From assembly GCF_050586345.1 (NCBI RefSeq), contig NZ_JBOCEF010000006.1, positions 75,728 through 139,727 of the forward strand: a DNA stretch of 64,000 nt, read 5' to 3'. The notes under the pieces were generated by a model. The model was not told the origin of the DNA, ran no database searches, and saw only the letters and a program-made list of their open reading frames with translations. Position 1 is the stretch's first letter, and the number at the start of each line of letters is the position of its first letter. The DNA is from JBOCEF01 sp050586345. Lineage in GTDB: Bacteria; Pseudomonadota; Alphaproteobacteria; Rhodobacterales; Rhodobacteraceae. Of the stretch, positions 17,311 through 25,858 are shown piece by piece. The translations under genes were made by a program, and so were the position numbers.

Positions 17311-19101
17311 ATGTCTGCCACCCGCACCGCGACGCTCGGGGCCGTTCATCGCGTGACCCTCGGCGAGGGCGCCGTCCGCCTCTCGCTTCCCGATTCCGGC
17401 CATGACTGGCATGTCTTCGCGCTCGCGCCCGGCATGACCGCGGCGGGGGCCGCCGCCACCCGGGTCGACGTGAATCTCGACGCGAGCTACGTGGACGTCC
17501 GGCTCGAGACCGCCGACGGCGCGCCCCATGGCGCGGCCGAGGAGGTGACGGTGCTGATCCTCAAGCAGGGGTTCCACGCGCTCGATGACGGCACGCAGAT
17601 GACGGTCGACCGGGACACCACCTGGGGCGTCGGCGGCGAGACGGTGGTGCACAGGCAATTCACCCTGCCGATGGGCGAGGCGCCGCTGATCTTCGGCCAG
17701 GTCGGAGAGGTCACCAGCTACGCCCACGATCCGCTCTTCGACCGCGGCTACCACCCGGTGCGCTTCCAGGACGTGGGCCCGGAGCGGATGTGGATCGGCG
17801 CCGCGGGGCCGGAGGCGCAGCTCTGGGACGGGAACGGACGGGCCGAGATCTCGTATTTCATCCTGTCGGGCGGGACCGGGGGCGGCACGCTGGGCGACAT
17901 CGCCTGGCGCAGCGGCTCCGCCGACACCGCCGCCGACGGCACGCTCTCGGTCGAATTCGGCGCGGCCTTCGACGACCCGGGGGCGCTGGCGCAGATCTCC
18001 TCGAATTACGGCCATGACCCGGTGACGGCGCGGACCGCCTCGGTCTCCGCGACCGGCGCCGCGTTCGCGATGCTCGAGGACCAGACGCGGGACGCCGAGA
18101 CCGCGCACCTGCCCGAGACCATCGACTGGATGGCCCTCGACGGGACCGGGGCGCTGACGGTGGAGCAGCCGCGGGTGATCGAGACGGGGATCGTCTCGGT
18201 CGACTCGAACGGGATGGAGATCACCTTCTCCTCTTCCTTCGACACCCCGGTGGTCTTCGCCATGGTCAACAGCCGCAACGGCACGGACGTGGTGATGGCG
18301 CAGGCGAGCGCGGTGGAGGCGGGCGGCTTCCACCTGGCGCTGCGCGAGCCGGACGCGCTCGACGGGTGGCACGGGGTCGAGACGGTGGCCTGGATGGCGG
18401 TCGAGGCCGGGCGCTGGATGCTCGGCGACATGCTGATCGAGGCGGGGCTGACGACCAGCGGCGGGCCCACGGTCGGGGCGGGCTGGGACCGGGTGGACTT
18501 CTCGGGCGGCGGCTTCGTCAACCACCACGAGGCGTCCTCGGTCCGGGTGCTGGCCAACACCCAGACGGTGAACGGCCCGGCCTTCACCCAGACGGTCACG
18601 GGCGGCGTCGGCGAGGACGGGTTCAGCTTCGCCTTGCAGGAGGAAATGGCGGTCGCCGATGGCTGGCACGCGCCCGAGACGGTGGGCTGGCTGGCGGTTC
18701 AGACCGTCGGGAACACGGCGCATGACCGCGACCCGATGTGGGCCGGCGGGTTCGATGTCGGCGTGATCGGGCCGGGCGGGGAACGGGATGTCGACTCCCG
18801 GTTCCTCAACGACTTCTCCGCGGGGGGCCTGTCGGACGCCCAGCACGGCGCCTTCGTGCAGCGCGCGTCCTTCAACGGGCCCGGCGGGATGCTCGCCCAG
18901 GTGACGGGCTTCGACTACGAGTCGGGCCGCGTCGATTACGGGGGGGGCCATTACGGCGCGTTCTACGAATACGGGACGGTGACGGCCGATTTCCGCGCCG
19001 ATCCGTCGATGGGGCCGGACGCGGGTCATGCCGTGGCCGAGAGCTTCGACTATATCGGCATCGGCGAGCCGGGCGAGCATTACGGCTACGCCTGGCTCTG
19101 A
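17311..19101 (+). CDS. Large protein with H-type-lectin-like repeats, function unknown
   Basis: This 596-residue acidic protein is rich in Gly, Ala and Asp and has no signal peptide or membrane segment. At least three units of about 100 residues can be aligned in its middle. Each has a strand reading like FDTPVVFAMVNS, a GF-x-L/F-A-L/M step, then a motif ETVAWMAVE, ETVGWLAVQ or ETIDWMALD. The pattern recalls H-type lectin domains, which bind sugars on surfaces, but this is my impression and not a proven match. The start ATG at 17311 follows GGGGGAT. The 257 bases upstream are unusually AT-rich for this genome, suggesting a regulated promoter. Secretion, if any, would need a C-terminal or non-Sec signal. 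Confidence 0.7.
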   Translation: MSATRTATLGAVHRVTLGEGAVRLSLPDSGHDWHVFALAPGMTAAGAAATRVDVNLDASYVDVRLETADGAPHGAAEEVTVLILKQGFHALDDGTQMTVDRDTTWGVGGETVVHRQFTLPMGEAPLIFGQVGEVTSYAHDPLFDRGYHPVRFQDVGPERMWIGAAGPEAQLWDGNGRAEISYFILSGGTGGGTLGDIAWRSGSADTAADGTLSVEFGAAFDDPGALAQISSNYGHDPVTARTASVSATGAAFAMLEDQTRDAETAHLPETIDWMALDGTGALTVEQPRVIETGIVSVDSNGMEITFSSSFDTPVVFAMVNSRNGTDVVMAQASAVEAGGFHLALREPDALDGWHGVETVAWMAVEAGRWMLGDMLIEAGLTTSGGPTVGAGWDRVDFSGGGFVNHHEASSVRVLANTQTVNGPAFTQTVTGGVGEDGFSFALQEEMAVADGWHAPETVGWLAVQTVGNTAHDRDPMWAGGFDVGVIGPGGERDVDSRFLNDFSAGGLSDAQHGAFVQRASFNGPGGMLAQVTGFDYESGRVDYGGGHYGAFYEYGTVTADFRADPSMGPDAGHAVAESFDYIGIGEPGEHYGYAWL

Positions 19102-19131
19102 GGCCCCCGGCCCGCGGCGCGCGGGGCCGGC

Positions 19132-19485
19132 TTACATCGAGAAGCTGGTCCCGCAGCCGCAGGAGGAGGTGGCGTTCGGGTTGTCGATCACGAAGCGCGC
19201 GCCGATCAGCTCATCCGCGAAGTCGATGGTGGCGCCGGACAGGAACGGGGCCGAGACCGGGTCGATCAGCACCTTCTGGCCCTCGCCCTCGAGCACCATG
19301 TCGTCCGCCTCCGGGCCCTCGGCCAGGTCGATCTCGTACTGGAAGCCCGAGCAGCCGCCGCCCTCCACCGCCACGCGCAGGCACTTGGGCGACCCGTCGG
19401 CCTCCGCGATCTCGGCCAGCCGCGCGAAGGCGCGGGGCGTCACCTTGGGGGGCAGGGCGAGGTCGAGTCCGAGATCCATGCTCAT
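19132..19485 (-). CDS. erpA: A-type iron-sulfur carrier protein (ErpA/IscA-like)
   Basis: This 117-residue HesB/IscA-fold protein hands Fe-S clusters to target enzymes. The three conserved cysteines are Cys45 (GGGCSGFQY) and the CGCG pair Cys109 and Cys111 near the C-terminus (SSCGCGTSFSM). The frame is open to 19542, but the start at 19485 (MSMDLGLD) gives family length; an ATG two codons later is equally possible. It converges with the repeat-protein gene and is divergent from dgt, with a 95-base shared upstream region. Nir, Nas and the Rrf2 regulator in this window all need Fe-S clusters, but no direct link is shown. Confidence 0.92.
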   Translation of the reverse strand: MSMDLGLDLALPPKVTPRAFARLAEIAEADGSPKCLRVAVEGGGCSGFQYEIDLAEGPEADDMVLEGEGQKVLIDPVSAPFLSGATIDFADELIGARFVIDNPNATSSCGCGTSFSM

Positions 19486-19580
19486 TGCGTGCCGTCCGCG
19501 CGGGTTTCCGCGCGCCTCTCGATGGGATAAGGGCTTGGCCAAGATGTAAGCGCCGCGCCCCGCCGCGGCAAGGAGGCCCG

Positions 19581-20765
19581 ATGCAGCCCCCCGCCCTCGC
19601 GCCCTACGCGATCCGCTCCGACGCCAGCCGCGGACGGCTGCACCCGGAGCCCGAAAGCGCCCATCGCTCGCCCTACCAGCGGGACCGGGACCGGATCATC
19701 CACTCCTCGGCCTTCCGGCGTCTGAAGCACAAGACCCAGGTCTTCGTGGAGCACGAGGGCGACTATTACCGCACCCGCCTGACGCATTCGATCGAGGTCG
19801 CGCAGGTGGCGCGGACCCTGTCGCGCACGCTGGGGCTGAACGAGGACCTGGCCGAGGCGGTGGCGCTGGCGCATGACCTCGGCCACACGCCGTTCGGGCA
19901 TACCGGAGAGGACGCGCTGCACGAATGCATGGCCCCCTATGGCGGCTTCGATCACAACGCCATGGCGCTGCGGATCGTGACGGCGAAGGAGGCGCGCTAT
20001 GCGGGCTTCGACGGTCTGAACCTGACCTGGGAGGCGCTGGAGGGCATCGCCAAGCATAACGGCCCGCTGCTGCCCGGGCCCGATGCGGACCCGGCGCGGC
20101 TGCACTGGGCGCTGGCGGAATACGTGGCGGGGCATGACCTCGAGCTGCACACCCACGCGACGGCCGAGGCGCAGGCGGCGGCGCTGTCGGACGACATCGC
20201 CTACAACCACCATGACCTCGACGACGGGCTGCGCGCCGGGCTGTTCACGGTCGAGGAGATCCGCGAGTTGCCCATCGTGGGGCCGTGTTTCGAGGCGGTG
20301 GACAAGGCGCATCCCGGGCTGGACCCGCAGCGGGCGCAGCACGAGGCGCTGCGGCGGGTGTTCGGGGTGATGGTGGAGGACGTGCTGACCACCTCGGCCC
20401 GGGCGCTGGCGGAGGCCGCGCCGGACAGCCCCGAGGCGCTGCGGGCGCTGGGGCGGCCGATGATCTGCTTCTCGGAGGAGATGTGGGCGGATCTGAACGA
20501 GGTGCGCGGGTTCCTGTTCAGCCGCATGTATCGCCACTGGGCGGTGGTGCGGATGCGGCGCAAGGCGGCGGAGGTGGTGAAGGAGCTGTTCGCGATCTTT
20601 ATGGACAGCCCCGGCGTGCTGCCCGACGACTGGCGCGACGAGGTGCGCGGCGCGGCGGATGAGACCGCGCGCGCCCGGGTGGTGTGCGATTACATCGCCG
20701 GGATGACGGACCGGTTTGCGCTGCACGAGCATCGGCACCTGACGGACCCGATGGCGCGGGACTGA
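19581..20765 (+). CDS. dgt: Deoxyguanosinetriphosphate triphosphohydrolase-like protein
   Basis: This 394-residue HD-domain phosphohydrolase cleaves dNTPs (dGTP in characterised members) to nucleoside and triphosphate. The N-terminal RDRDRIIHSSAFRRLKHKTQVF is a signature of the family. Metal ligands are His69 (RLTHSIEVAQ), His98-Asp99 (AHDLGHTPFGH) and a distal Asp in SDDIAYNHHD. A perfect AGGAGG stands six bases before the ATG at 19581, so the start is secure. Length fits the shorter, type 2 dGTPase-like group of alphaproteobacteria. Confidence 0.95.
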   Translation: MQPPALAPYAIRSDASRGRLHPEPESAHRSPYQRDRDRIIHSSAFRRLKHKTQVFVEHEGDYYRTRLTHSIEVAQVARTLSRTLGLNEDLAEAVALAHDLGHTPFGHTGEDALHECMAPYGGFDHNAMALRIVTAKEARYAGFDGLNLTWEALEGIAKHNGPLLPGPDADPARLHWALAEYVAGHDLELHTHATAEAQAAALSDDIAYNHHDLDDGLRAGLFTVEEIRELPIVGPCFEAVDKAHPGLDPQRAQHEALRRVFGVMVEDVLTTSARALAEAAPDSPEALRALGRPMICFSEEMWADLNEVRGFLFSRMYRHWAVVRMRRKAAEVVKELFAIFMDSPGVLPDDWRDEVRGAADETARARVVCDYIAGMTDRFALHEHRHLTDPMARD

Positions 20766-21050
20766 GCCGGGGCCGGGCGGGGCTGACGGCGAGGGGCCGG
20801 GCCGCAGGGGGCGGCCGCGCGTCGCCTCGCTTCGGCCGGCCTGTCGGACCCGGCCCGGCTTCCGGCTTCCGGCTTCCGGCTTCCGCCCCCGGGCGCCGGT
20901 GGGCCTGTGTCCCGCGACGATTGCAGGCGGGGGCCGGCGTTGGGGGGAGCATCGGCCCCGGCTGGCCTGTTTGCTGCGAGGATCATGGGCGCTGGGAGCA
21001 GGGGCGCGCCGCCCGTGTCCCGGCGTCCCATGCGCATCGGCCGGGGGAGA

Positions 21051-21111
21051 GCGCCCGGCGGCGCAGCCGCCTGCGGGTGCGAATGGGGGCTTGTTCCCCG
21101 TGAGCGGACGC
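21051..21111 (-). repeat. Dispersed intergenic palindromic repeat, copy A
   Basis: Read on the minus strand it runs GCGTCCGCTCA, a G-run, AACAAG, a C-run, ATTCGC, then CGCAGGCGGC-T-GCGCCGCCGGGCGC. The G-run/C-run and the last two arms form two hairpins. Matching copies stand at 28968 and 44757, also in intergenic DNA. Confidence 0.75.
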
Positions 21112-21153
21112 AAGCGCCCCTCTTGGGCGGCGCAGGCTGAAGGCGGCGATCCC

Positions 21154-21195
21154 CGGCCATCCTCCTCCCGGCCATCCTCCTCCCGGCCATCCCCC
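21154..21195 (+). repeat. 15-base tandem repeat, 2.7 copies
   Basis: CGGCCATCCTCCTCC is repeated exactly at 21154-21168 and 21169-21183, with a partial third copy to 21195. No coding frame uses it. Confidence 0.85.
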
Positions 21196-21330
21196 TGGCG
21201 CTCGGCCGTCCTCGGGGAGGGGCGGGCCCTCCCGCTCGTCCGCCCGGCCGCGCCGCCTTGGCCGCCGCGCCATTGGCCGCCGTCGGGCCGGGCGCGGCGC
21301 CTGCAACCGCCGCCGTCGCGCCCCGGCGTC

Positions 21331-22656
21331 TCAGGCCAGCACGTCGAGGCCCGCCGCGGCGCGCCCCTCGGACAGGGCGTAGACCTCGCCCCCGATGTTG
21401 AGGAAGATCGCGCCCGCCTGGCTCACCCCGTCGATGGTCAGGCTGTCGCCGCCGCCGAAATCGAGGCGGATGCGGTCGTCCTCCCGCGTGATCTGGATGT
21501 CCTCGACCGAGGCGGCGAGGTCTTCCTCCACCCGCAGGGCCAGCGAGCCGACCGAGGTGACGGTCAGCCGGTCGGCGCCGCCGCCCTTGCGCAGCTCCAC
21601 CGCCGCGTCGCGGGCCGAGAGCAGGATCGTGTCGTCGCCCGCCCCGGTGTCGATCGACCCGAAGCTGCCGCCGATCAGCGTCAGCGCATCGCGCCCGGCG
21701 CCGGCCGAGATCACCCCCGCCGCGCCCGCGGCGACCGTGATCGCGTCATCGCCCGCGCCGGCGTCCAGTTCTCCGAGCCGGCCCGCCACGACCGACACCG
21801 CGTCGTCCCCTGCGCCGCCGTCGATCCGCCAGGCGTCGACCGCGTTGACCGAGATCGCATCCGACCCGGCCCCGCCCGAGACCAGCCCGACGCTGGTGAC
21901 GGAGACCGAGATCGCGTCGCGTCCCGCCCCGCCGTCCACCGCGCCGACCGCCTCGGCCGCGACGGCCAGCGCGTCATTGCCGGAGCCGCCGTCGATGATC
22001 CCCGCCACCTGCCCGGCGAAGGCGATGGCGTCGGAGCCCGACCCGCCCGAGGCCCGGCCCACCGCCGCGGCCGAGATCGAGAGCGCGTCGCGCCCCGCCC
22101 CGCCCGAGATCAGGCCCAGCACCCCGCCCGCGAAGGAGAGCGAGTCGTTCCCCGCCCCGCCCGTCGCCGCGCGCAGCAGGTCCGCGTTAAGCGCCAGCGC
22201 GTCGTTCCCCGCGCCGCCGCCGACCGTCAGGTCGCCGCCCAGCGTCCCGCGCAGCGACAGGGACAGCGCATCGCCGCCCCCGCCGCCCGAAAGCTCCTGC
22301 CGGGTGGACCATCCTGACCCCGCCTGGCGCCAGGAGAACCGGTAGGCCCAGTTCCCCGCCGTCGAGATCGCGAAGCGTTCGGCCAGGGCGAATTGCGCCC
22401 CCGCCGCGTCATCGTCGGTCTGAAGCCGCGCCAGGGCGCGAATCATCACGAAGGCCCGGCGCAGCAGCAGCTCCAGCCGCTGTTCGCGCAGGGCGGTCGA
22501 GGCGCTGGACATGTCCGCCCGCGCGCCGCGTTCCAGGAGCTGCTGCGCGGCGAGCGCCGGGATGCGCGCCCGCGCAGCGTAAGCCTGCGACCGCTTGGTC
22601 GCCGAGCCATAGCCCTGGTTGCTCATCGTAGAGGCCAAAGCGTTCACCGCCAGCAT
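21331..22656 (-). CDS. RTX-like protein with eleven 19-residue glycine/aspartate repeats
   Basis: This 441-residue protein has an N-terminal helical region (residues 1-95), a short aromatic segment (WAYRFSWRQAGSGW), and a repeat array at about residues 147-355. Eleven consecutive units are each exactly 19 residues long, beginning GGAGND, GGSGSD or GAGDD and carrying alternating small and hydrophobic residues. Each unit opens with the calcium-binding GGxGxD turn of RTX proteins, but RTX repeats normally recur every 9 residues. The C-terminal tail (about residues 370-441) contains FGGGDSLTIDGVS, like the ends of secreted RTX proteins exported by type I systems. No Sec signal is present. Function is unknown; a secreted adhesin or S-layer-like protein is one guess. 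Confidence 0.78.
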   Translation of the reverse strand: MLAVNALASTMSNQGYGSATKRSQAYAARARIPALAAQQLLERGARADMSSASTALREQRLELLLRRAFVMIRALARLQTDDDAAGAQFALAERFAISTAGNWAYRFSWRQAGSGWSTRQELSGGGGGDALSLSLRGTLGGDLTVGGGAGNDALALNADLLRAATGGAGNDSLSFAGGVLGLISGGAGRDALSISAAAVGRASGGSGSDAIAFAGQVAGIIDGGSGNDALAVAAEAVGAVDGGAGRDAISVSVTSVGLVSGGAGSDAISVNAVDAWRIDGGAGDDAVSVVAGRLGELDAGAGDDAITVAAGAAGVISAGAGRDALTLIGGSFGSIDTGAGDDTILLSARDAAVELRKGGGADRLTVTSVGSLALRVEEDLAASVEDIQITREDDRIRLDFGGGDSLTIDGVSQAGAIFLNIGGEVYALSEGRAAAGLDVLA

Positions 22657-22910
22657 TGTTCTACCCTCATCCTCTCGGAACCCATGGGGTTGATCATGCG
22701 GCAGGAAGGGTAAAGAAACCGAAAAGAACTCCTTAACCGCGCAAGGGGTATCTCAACCCTGTCCGTCCTTGCATCGGCGGGCGCGCCCCCGGGGCGCCGC
22801 CCCCGTCCCCGCCGTGCGGCCCGGGCCGCGCAACCCGGGCCGCATTGACCGCGCCGAAGGGCGTGGTACATGACGCGCGCCCGCCTTTCGCAGCCACAGG
22901 GACGCGCCCG

Positions 22911-24650
22911 ATGAACCTTTTCGCCGATATCCGCACGCTCGTCACCGACAGCCTCGACGCCCTCGCCGCCGAGGGCGCGCTGCCCGCGGGCATGGATTTC
23001 GGCCCCGTGGCGGTGGAGCCGCCGCGCGATCCGGCCCATGGCGACATGGCGACCAACGCGGCGATGGCCCTCGCCCGCCAGGCGAAGATGAAGCCGCGCG
23101 ACGTGGCCGAGCTCCTCGCCCCCAGGCTTACCGCCGACCCGCGGGTCGAGGAGGCGAGCGTGGCGGGCCCGGGCTTCATCAACCTGCGCCTGTCGACCTC
23201 GGTCTGGACCGGCGCGGTGTCCGAGGCGCTGGCCAAGGGCGCCGATTTCGGCCGCTCCTCCGTCGGGGCGGGGCGCAAGGTCAACGTCGAATACGTCTCG
23301 GCCAACCCCACCGGGCCGCTGCACGTGGGCCATGCCCGCGGCGCGATCTTCGGCGACGCCCTCGCCGGGCTGCTGGATTTCGCCGGCTGGGACGTGACGC
23401 GCGAGTACTACATCAACGATGGCGGCGCGCAGGTCGACGTGCTCGCCCGCTCCGCCTTCCAGCGGTATCTCGAGGTCTGCGGCCAGGAATTCGTGGTCCA
23501 GGAAGGGCTGTACCCGGGCGAGTACCTGATCCCCGTCGGGCAGAAGCTGCACGCGCTCTGGGGCGACTCGAAGGTCGACGCGCCGGAGGAGGAGTGGCTG
23601 GCCGAGGCGCGCGAGATCGCGACCGAGATGATGATGGAGATGATCCGCGAGGATCTCGCCGCGCTGGGCGTGACCATGGATCGCTTCTTCTCGGAGAAGG
23701 CGCTCTACGGCACCGGGCTGATCGAATCCGCCATCGAGTCGCTGCGCGAGAAGGGCCTGATCTATCGCGGCACGCTCGAGCCGCCCAAGGGCAAGACGCC
23801 CGAGGACTGGGAGCCGCGCGAGCAGACGCTGTTCAAGTCGACCGAGTATGGCGACGACGTGGACCGGCCGATCCAGAAGTCCGACGGCGGCTGGACCTAT
23901 TTCGCCCCGGACATCGCCTACCATTTCGACAAGGTCGAGCGCGGCTATGACCTGCTGATCGACGTGTTCGGCGCCGATCATGGCGGCTACGTCAAGCGGA
24001 TGAAGGCGGCCGTCGCGGCCCTGTCGGACCGCAAGACGCCGCTGGAGATCAAGCTCTGCCAGCTCGTGAAGCTCTACAAGAACGGCGAGCCCTACAAGAT
24101 GTCCAAGCGCGCGGGCACCTTCGTGACCCTGCGCGACGTGGTGGACGAGGTCGGCGCCGACGTCGCCCGCTTCACCATGCTGACCCGCAAGAACGACGCC
24201 CCGCTGGACTTCGACTTCGCCAAGGCGCTGGAGCAGTCCAAGGACAACCCGGTGTTCTATGTCCAGTACGCCCATGCCCGCGCCAAGTCGGTGCTGCGCA
24301 TGGCGGAGACGAAGGGCGTCGACGCCTCGGGCGTCGCGGGCGCCGACCTGTCGCTGCTGTCCCACCCGGCGCATGTGGAGCTGATGCGCAAGCTCGGCGA
24401 ATGGCCGCGTCTGGTGGAGATCGCCGCCCAGCACCAGGAGCCGCACCGCGTCGCCTTCTTCCTGCAGGAGCTGGCCGCCGATTTCCACGGCCACTGGAAC
24501 AAGGGCAAGGACACGCCCGAACTGCGCTTCGTGCAGGAGGATGACGCCGCCGTCACCCTGGCCAACCTGGCGCTGGTCGAGGCCGTCGCGGTTGTCATTT
24601 CGGCCGGTCTTGGTATCCTTGGCGTCACCCCGCTGAACGAGATGCGCTGA
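22911..24650 (+). CDS. argS: Arginyl-tRNA synthetase
   Basis: This 579-residue class I synthetase charges tRNA-Arg. The HIGH-type motif is HVGH at residues 138-141 (ANPTGPLHVGHARGA). The KMSKS-type motif is KMSKR near residue 395, and the C-terminal anticodon-binding DALR domain follows (YVQYAHARAKSVLRM). The additional N-terminal domain specific to ArgRS occupies residues 1-110. The start MNLFADIRTLV is the normal one for alphaproteobacteria. The SPOR-domain gene follows 137 bases later, an association common in this order. Confidence 0.98.
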   Translation: MNLFADIRTLVTDSLDALAAEGALPAGMDFGPVAVEPPRDPAHGDMATNAAMALARQAKMKPRDVAELLAPRLTADPRVEEASVAGPGFINLRLSTSVWTGAVSEALAKGADFGRSSVGAGRKVNVEYVSANPTGPLHVGHARGAIFGDALAGLLDFAGWDVTREYYINDGGAQVDVLARSAFQRYLEVCGQEFVVQEGLYPGEYLIPVGQKLHALWGDSKVDAPEEEWLAEAREIATEMMMEMIREDLAALGVTMDRFFSEKALYGTGLIESAIESLREKGLIYRGTLEPPKGKTPEDWEPREQTLFKSTEYGDDVDRPIQKSDGGWTYFAPDIAYHFDKVERGYDLLIDVFGADHGGYVKRMKAAVAALSDRKTPLEIKLCQLVKLYKNGEPYKMSKRAGTFVTLRDVVDEVGADVARFTMLTRKNDAPLDFDFAKALEQSKDNPVFYVQYAHARAKSVLRMAETKGVDASGVAGADLSLLSHPAHVELMRKLGEWPRLVEIAAQHQEPHRVAFFLQELAADFHGHWNKGKDTPELRFVQEDDAAVTLANLALVEAVAVVISAGLGILGVTPLNEMR

Positions 24651-24787
24651 AGCGCACCGCCGGCCGGGGTGTTCGAGCAGCAGCGCCCCGGAGAGGACCG
24701 GCAGGCGGAGAGACGCGAGGGGGAGCGCCCCCGGCGCATCCCCGACCCAGAACCGCCCCCGGCGCGCAATGACAGTGCAGGCGGGTC

Positions 24788-25858
24788 ATGGCGGATATCC
24801 ATGCCGGCGGCGGCGGCTTCGGGCCGTCGACGCCTCGCGGCGGGCTTCAGCCCCTCTCCACCGCGCTGGGCGCGGGGGTCGCGCTTGCGCTGATCGGCGC
24901 GGTCGCGTGGTGGGGCTACGGCGTCTCGAAACGCGACGTGGGGCAGATCCCCGTCATCGCCGCCTTCGACGGGCCGATGAAGGTGCGCCCCGAATCGGAC
25001 GGCGCCCCCACCCTGACCAATGTCGACCGGGCCATCGGCGCCGTGCTGGGCGGCCAGCGCGCGGCGGAAACCCGGCTTGCGCCCGAACCCGGCGCCCCCA
25101 CCGATGAAGACCTGCCCTTCGCGCGGCTGGGCGAGCCGGCGGAAGACGTGGCCGCGCGCCGCCTCGGCGGGCTCGACGCCCCGGCGCAGCGCCGCGTGCC
25201 GGGCGCCGAAGCCGGGGCCGGCGCCGGCCCCGCGCCGCTGCGCCCCTCGGACCGGCTCGCCGCCCCGCTGCGCCAGCCGGGCGCCGAGGCCGCCGTTCCC
25301 GCGCTTCCGGGCGCCGGGGAAGGCGCGCCGCCCGCGGCGCCCTCGGCCCGCGCCGAGGCCCCCGCGCAGGCGCAGGCCCAGCCCGAAGCGGCCCCCGCCC
25401 CGGCCCCCGCGCCGCAGCAGCAGGCCGCCCTGGCCCCGGCCGAGCCGGTGGACCCCGAGAACGCCCTTCCCGTCGCCCCGCGCACCGCGCCGGTCGCCCT
25501 CGCGCGTCCGGGCGCCGATGCGCGCGCCGAGGCCGCCGCCGCCGCCCGCGCGGCCGCCGCGGCCGAGGCGGAGGCCCGCGCCGCCGCCGCCGCGCGCACC
25601 CTCTCGCCCGGGGACGACGCCGTGCAGCTCGGCGCCTTCAACTCGCCCGAGGTGGCCGAGGCGGAGTGGAAGCGGCTGTCCGCGAAACATGCCGACGTGC
25701 TCGGCGGCGCGGTCCATGCCGTGACCACTGTGAAATCCGGCGGCCGCACCCTCTACCGGCTGCGCGCCGGGCCCGCGGACAACCGCGGCGCCGCGCAGAA
25801 CATCTGCGCCGCGATCAAGAACCGCCGCGATCCCTGCGTCGCGGTGAAGATCCAATGA
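24788..25858 (+). CDS. SPOR-domain membrane protein
   Basis: This 356-residue protein has one membrane helix near residues 26-46 (ALGAGVALALIGAVAWWGYG) after a short cytoplasmic end. A long Ala/Pro-rich periplasmic linker of about 230 residues follows. The C-terminal SPOR domain occupies about residues 278-356 (VQLGAFNSPEVAEAEWKRL and a terminal VKIQ). SPOR domains bind denuded peptidoglycan at division sites, and the downstream nagZ gene also acts on cell-wall material. Its stop overlaps the nagZ start as ATGA. The linker composition suggests it spans the periplasm. Confidence 0.9.
   Translation: MADIHAGGGGFGPSTPRGGLQPLSTALGAGVALALIGAVAWWGYGVSKRDVGQIPVIAAFDGPMKVRPESDGAPTLTNVDRAIGAVLGGQRAAETRLAPEPGAPTDEDLPFARLGEPAEDVAARRLGGLDAPAQRRVPGAEAGAGAGPAPLRPSDRLAAPLRQPGAEAAVPALPGAGEGAPPAAPSARAEAPAQAQAQPEAAPAPAPAPQQQAALAPAEPVDPENALPVAPRTAPVALARPGADARAEAAAAARAAAAAEAEARAAAAARTLSPGDDAVQLGAFNSPEVAEAEWKRLSAKHADVLGGAVHAVTTVKSGGRTLYRLRAGPADNRGAAQNICAAIKNRRDPCVAVKIQ

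Larger units (their letters stand above)
20766..21330. other. 565-base non-coding gap with several short repeats
   Basis: No believable gene is seen between the dgt and RTX-like stops. The gap holds four copies of a GGCTTCC heptamer (about 20859-20885), one copy of a dispersed palindromic repeat (21051-21111, minus orientation) and a 15-base tandem repeat (21154-21195). Convergent flanking genes mean no promoter is required here. Confidence 0.7.

Noticed and set aside
20899..22317. 472-codon plus-strand frame opposite the RTX-like gene
   Set aside because: Its apparent repeats are the complement of the 57-base DNA repeats of the RTX-like gene, which has the better N- and C-terminal parts.
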